Below are positions 59,271-64,000 of a DNA stretch of 64,000 bases, piece after piece; within the stretch, counting starts at the first letter, position 1, and each line of letters opens with the position of its first letter. The notes beneath the pieces were generated by a model. That model saw only the letters and a program-made list of their open reading frames with translations, was not told the origin of the DNA and did no database searches. The DNA comes from Morella rubra (Eukaryota > Streptophyta > Magnoliopsida > Fagales > Myricaceae): assembly GCA_003952965.2 (NCBI GenBank), contig CM025851.1, positions 6,376,660 to 6,440,659 of the forward strand. The letters run 5' to 3'. The position numbers and the translations under genes were made by a program.

Positions 59271-60848
59271 AAAATCCTTGCGAGAGGCAATTTGTGGGCA
59301 CATGTTGGTTGGAGTGCGTCGGTTTTAGTTATGAGCTGAATCCACTTGGTCCATTGTGATAGATCGCTTTTTACTCCACATGATTTTGAAACATCAGTAT
59401 GTCGTCATTAAGATGTATAGAAATCAGAACCAAAAATTCTTATCTTAACTAGCTCAGGCATAATAAATACTAAATTTTATTGAGTTATCAGCCAGCTAAA
59501 TAGAAATGCCACAGCGGCATTACCAAATGGATCCTGCGATTTCCTTTCTGGCAGCATGTCTTTCTTCTTATTCAAAAAATGTTGTATTCTTGTAGTATGG
59601 TGCACAGCCACCTCTGGGTGTATAAATTTTGCAGGCAGTAACAAGATTCAATTTGATCTCTGTTTTATTTAATGGTTACTTGCTGTGGGAGCGATGCCCA
59701 ATTGTATTCATCATTATCTGTTCTTGAATAATTGACGTTAAAGAGCTATAAACATGCTGTCGGTAATGATCATTATACAATCAATATCTATTCTGTTGAT
59801 TTAGCCAGTCACTCGAGCAAAAGCTCCAAGAGTTTCAACTTCTAGTTCCTGCTACAAGTTGCCCTCGATTGAAAGTTGAGAAAAGATATCAGCAAAGCCC
59901 GCCACCCCCCTCCCCCTTCCCTTTAGGAGGTGTGGAATTCAGGGGATTAGACTCGGAATTGTATGATAATCCTTTTTTGAACATGTCGAATTTATTTCCG
60001 GGCCTGAGGGAGACGTGCATGTGAGACTAGAGAAATTCTCTTCAGCTATATAATTCCGCCAATATCTGATATAAGTGGCACTTCAGCCTATCATTTTCTC
60101 TGTGCTGCATTCTCGTATCAGAACTGGAACCATAAATTACAGGTTCAGAAAATTCAGCTATACCAATTCTCTTCTCCGGAATTCAATACAAGTCAATCCA
60201 TCACCATTTCCTGTGTTAACTCGCAAATTACAATTGCATCATCTGTTTGTCATGAAGGAAATCTTTTCTATTTAAATAGTAAAAAAAAAAAACCCCAAGA
60301 CTCGGCCTATGATGCAGATCATGAAAGTTGCCCCGTAAACATCTGGTTTCGGTCAACTTTATAGCGAGTTATAAGTTATTTCTCAAGATAGCAAGAAGTG
60401 AAAACTACTGATATCAAGTGACAGTAGGAATAAAGTTGTAAATTATAATGCTCATTTACAAGTTTTTGAATTTGTATTACCTTCTATATTATATATATAT
60501 ATATTCACAGCACCTTGTATAGGCCTCTTGTACGATATCAGTAAGCAAAAGTCTGGGAAAATAGAACTGCCTTGAATTAATTGAAATGCAGAATGTGAAA
60601 TGCAGGGGACTGAGGATGTCAAACATCCTTAATATCTTTCTTTTCCCCCTCTCGGATGGGTAAGGTAAGCTGACACATTGATAACTTTCTTGCTAACAAT
60701 AAGAATCAACATTGCATACAATTCATGAATCTACTGTATTTGACCTGGATAAATTTTGAATTCATCAAGAAGTCATCTACAACTGAAGCAGATTTAGATG
60801 TACAGCATATGCCTGATTTACATTCATCAAGACAGTGATTAGTGACGT
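59271..60848. other. convergent intergenic region
   Basis: It holds the 3' UTRs of the GT14 gene and of the minus-strand hydrolase. A short (AT)n run lies at 60490-60505. No gene was recognised. Confidence 0.5.
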
Positions 60849-63800
60849 TTACAACTCATCGTGATATTTTCCTTCCGAAAAAGAAACTTCAGGTTGGAAT
60901 TCAAGCAGATACCTAGCAGCCAATGATGCATGAAGTGCAGCTCCATAAGGAAATGCATCTTCGTTAACTTGGAAGTATGGTGAATGCAATGATTCTAGCC
61001 GTCCATGTGTCGCATTCTCCATTCCAAGTAGAAAGAAGTACCCAGGTATTACCTCTTGATAAAATGCAAAATCTTCTGATCCCATCAGAGGTTTCAAGTC
61101 CTTGACTTTATCGACGCCGAGCATTTCCCCAGTGACATTTAGGAAGTGCTCATGCAAGGCTTTATTGTTTATGGTAGGAGGGAAGAAGAGGTTCGCTTCC
61201 GTAAAGAAATTCACAGTTGCATTGCACCTCTGCACAGCGGCCTGCCCTGTGATAACCTGTTAAAGAAGCAAATTGGCTTGTTATTGTGAAAGAAGAGGCA
61301 TTGAAAGCATTGAAGGAAAATAATTTGGGTTGGAGATATATGCATGAATAACAAAAGCCGCTTCTTGGCTGCATATTAGTTATAAATATTTCATTATCAA
61401 TTCTAGACAGATATCAGCATATACAGCGTACCTCTTCAATCCGCAGCCGAAGTTGCATGAAACTTTCCTTTGAAAATGCACGAAAGGTGCCACCAATAGT
61501 TACAGAATCCGGAATAACGTTGAATGCACCCCCTCCTTGGAACTTCGCAACAGTGACTACCTGTGAGGACATGAAGCAGATTTACAAGGATTAACATAAT
61601 AAGGATATGTTTCAAGGAAATTGGACATCTGGAATGCATGAAATCATGGCAGTAGAAGAAACAGATGCCATGGACTAGGAACATTTGAGCTCTCGGAGCT
61701 GATTCAAGTGGGAACAAATTAGTTAGATGTTAATAGTGACATAAGGAGTTAAGGAGATGAGAAGAAAGTTTCCACTTATAGTTATATACCACTCACGATT
61801 ACAAAAAGAAGTTATATAGCACTCACATTCTCCAAAAGGCCAAGAGCCAGTGTTATTTCACCTCAGAGCTGAGTTAAAAGGTTGATATCTAGGTGCCATA
61901 ACCTTTAAGAGCCATGAATAGCTCAGCTTAACAGCCTGAAAGTTATGTCATTGCATCAGCTAATGCCCCTGCCAGTATCCTCACTTAATTGAGAGTATAG
62001 GATCGTCAAGGTTTTGTTTCCACTCTCTTCTAGTGAGAACAACGGTTTGTGACGATATACTATATACCACCATCACATGGAGAGTCTTTAATTGATTTCA
62101 AAAATATAATTTGTGGCACTATATCTCATGGTGAGAATAGAAGGGGATCTAAATTATCTTTAGCCATCTACTCTTACTTTACTTTCAGCAACAATCCTGA
62201 TTTTTCAACCCAAACAATAGTGTCATATAGAAGCCATGTAGTTATTATTCTTTTATCTCATGTGGTTCTTTCCCAAATAACTAGTAGGTGCGGCAGACAT
62301 GATTGATTTTGTGGTTGGTTTCTTAACAATCACAAATGTTGCCAAATGCCAGCCAATCGGGTTGTTGTGCCATTAGAAGTGTCGTAGTCGATCGCTTCAC
62401 CATGAGGCACATATATACCTCTGTTAGGTGCATATAAATTACGAATTGCTTTTCAACAGCCGCTCCCCACCCCCACAAAAAAAAAAAAAACAGTTAAAAA
62501 GAGGACCAATTTGAGGCTGTTCTGTAGGTAGTACAAGTTGAAAGGACTCTAAACTAATTCTATAATTTCAAATACAAGGAAGAGAGAAAATTGGTGTGAA
62601 AGATTAGATATACCTGTGGGTCAAGAGGATCGGCTTCACGTGAAACAAGATGTTGTAAGCTAACAATCACGTTAGAAGCTGCCAATATTGGGTCTACTGA
62701 GTGCTGAGGAATGGCAGCATGACCTCCTTTTCCACTTATCACAGCTTCAAAGAAGCCGCTCCCAGCCCCTATGGGACCAGCTCTGGAGTGAACTTCACCT
62801 ACAGGTAGGTTAGGCGCAACGTGCAGGCCAAATATAGCATTTACATTTGCTAACACTCCAGCGTCTATCATTTTCATCGCCCCTCCACCACCTTCCTCTG
62901 CTGGTTGGAAAACAAGTACTACTGTTCCCTGGCAAAGTTCGTATAATATCAGGAATCATAATAAGAGGAACGTAATAAGAACCCAAGAAGACCCTCTAAA
63001 CGACAAGTGACTGTTCTGCGCTTTGTGCTCTGGATAATAAGGTTTCCAAAACTTGTTGAACTCCCCGAATCCCAAAAACACGAAACAAAAGAAACTTAAG
63101 AAAGGAGGAAGAAAAGTTGCTGAACTTACTTAAAAAAAAAAATTACAAAAAAGGAAGGCAAGATAGGTGGCGGCGACAGATTTGTTGGACACTCCAAGCG
63201 TTTGACCTAACGGGAAATTAACAGACTTATTTCTGGTTACTTTGTAAACCAAAAAAATAATATTATGGTAGATAATTGTAGATATTCTACTAATGATTGG
63301 AGTGGGTAAAAAAAAGTACAAAGAGAAAATTGTGTTGTTTAGCGTTTTTGGTAAATCGACTAGCTAGAAAAGAAAAAAATCCTAATTTATTTGGACACAT
63401 TGTCTTTTAATGACTATTGTGCCCTTCCCACAGATTTAAAATGTAATATAATTTAGGGCTGAAATTGTCATTGAGAAAAAAATATATAGCAAATTTTATG
63501 TTTTGCACGATTTAGCAAAATCTCAGGTAAGAATAATAGTCAAATCAGTCATGCGAAATATAATATATTATGACAACTTTTTCTTCACAGTTTGGAAATG
63601 AACAAGCAAAAATGAATCAGCACACCTTCAACTCTTCCCGATGCTCTTGAAGGACCTTGGCGGCTCCAAGAAGCATAGCAACATGGGCGTCATGCCCACA
63701 GGCATGCATCTTGCCAGGACTTCTACTCTTGTGCTTCCACTCCACCATTTCCTGTAAATTGGGGCCATCAACGAAGAAATAAAGAAGATAACTCTTCTAA

Positions 63801-64000
63801 TATGATAGCCTAATTCGTATAATGAAATTCAAAAACTTCAGCCGAATTCACTCAGATATTAAAATTTGATCGAACCTGCATAGCAAGAGCATCCATGTCA
63901 GCCCTTATGGCCACAAAAGGAGCCTGACCAGTTCCAATGAAGCCGACGACTCCAGTAACTGCGACTGGGTAGTTATACGGAACACCCATCTTATCCAATT
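60849..64000 (-). CDS. ILL4: IAA-amino acid hydrolase ILR1-like 4 (IAR3 type), 5' end outside window
   Basis: Five exons are visible: 64000-63876 (cut by the window edge), 63751-63626, 62928-62614, 61560-61432 and 61256-60849. It is a member of the M20D metallopeptidases. Metal-binding residues are readable in [40 protein letters not shown] and HSPYF. The dimerisation part reads [20 protein letters not shown]. The C-terminus ends in HDEL, an ER-retention signal, so the enzyme should work in the ER lumen after entry through an N-terminal signal that lies beyond the edge. Family members release free auxin from IAA-Ala and related conjugates, and IAR3/ILL4 also hydrolyses jasmonoyl-isoleucine conjugates. 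The ILL4 assignment rests on [10 protein letters not shown]...[28 protein letters not shown] and on its GT14/PWWP neighbours. Confidence 0.88.

Overview
This window is nuclear DNA of a plant, most likely a woody eudicot. The evidence is long AT-rich introns with GT/AG boundaries, plant-specific families (PWWP At1g51745-like, jacalin lectin, GT14 'Core-2/I-branching' enzyme, IAA-amino-acid hydrolase, thionin-like peptides), telo-box promoters on translation genes, and decayed hAT/retroposon debris. The species cannot be named from the sequence alone. All exon models below were assembled by hand from reading frame, splice dinucleotides and family knowledge. Coding lengths sum to whole codons in every complete model.

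Layout. 0-6 kb (+): a PWWP-domain nuclear protein (3 exons). 7-9.3 kb (+): ribosomal protein L28, whose second intron (first within the coding region) holds a ~127-bp tandem repeat. 10.9-11.2 kb (+): a 79-codon plant-specific small protein with a clear TATA box. 12.5-14.8 kb: repeat-rich ground with a decayed hAT transposase, a non-autonomous hAT-like element and a perfect 472-bp palindrome (two 230-bp arms, 12-bp loop). 15.7-18.3 kb (+): peptide chain release factor eRF1, coding in one exon behind a 5'-UTR intron. 19.6-25.2 kb (-): a 16-exon anoctamin/TMEM16-like protein; intron 6 carries a 177-bp TG...CA insertion with 5-bp target duplication and tRNA-type A and B boxes. 26.9-29.4 kb (-): a jacalin-related lectin whose first coding exon is just the start codon; intron 1 was enlarged by a ~1.24-kb retroposon with a 13-bp target duplication.

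30.3-38.4 kb (-): two tandem paralogues of the DUF627/DUF629 'ubiquitin carboxyl-terminal hydrolase-related' family, both lacking the peptidase domain that full-length relatives carry. The downstream copy keeps a duplicated C-terminal motif; the upstream copy lost it by deletion and has the relic of that end after its stop. 39.2-44 kb (+): a small cluster of thionin-like secreted six-cysteine peptides, two intact single-exon genes and at least one relic. 44.9-51.4 kb (-): a 10-exon TrmA/RlmD-type RNA (uracil-5)-methyltransferase with an organelle-type N-terminus. 53.1-54.2 kb (+): ribosomal protein S30. 56.8-59.3 kb (+): a type II membrane GT14 glycosyltransferase. 60.8 kb to the right edge (-): an ILL4/IAR3-type auxin/jasmonate amidohydrolase ending in an ER-retention HDEL, truncated by the window end.

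From memory of the Arabidopsis map, this order merges genes now split between duplicated segments (At1g517xx and At3g213xx for PWWP, methyltransferase, GT14 and IAR3; At2g197xx and At4g294xx for L28 and S30), so the window may preserve an older, less fractionated arrangement. The most unusual single structure is the perfect palindrome at 14350-14821, which is either a very young hairpin-forming locus or an assembly artefact.
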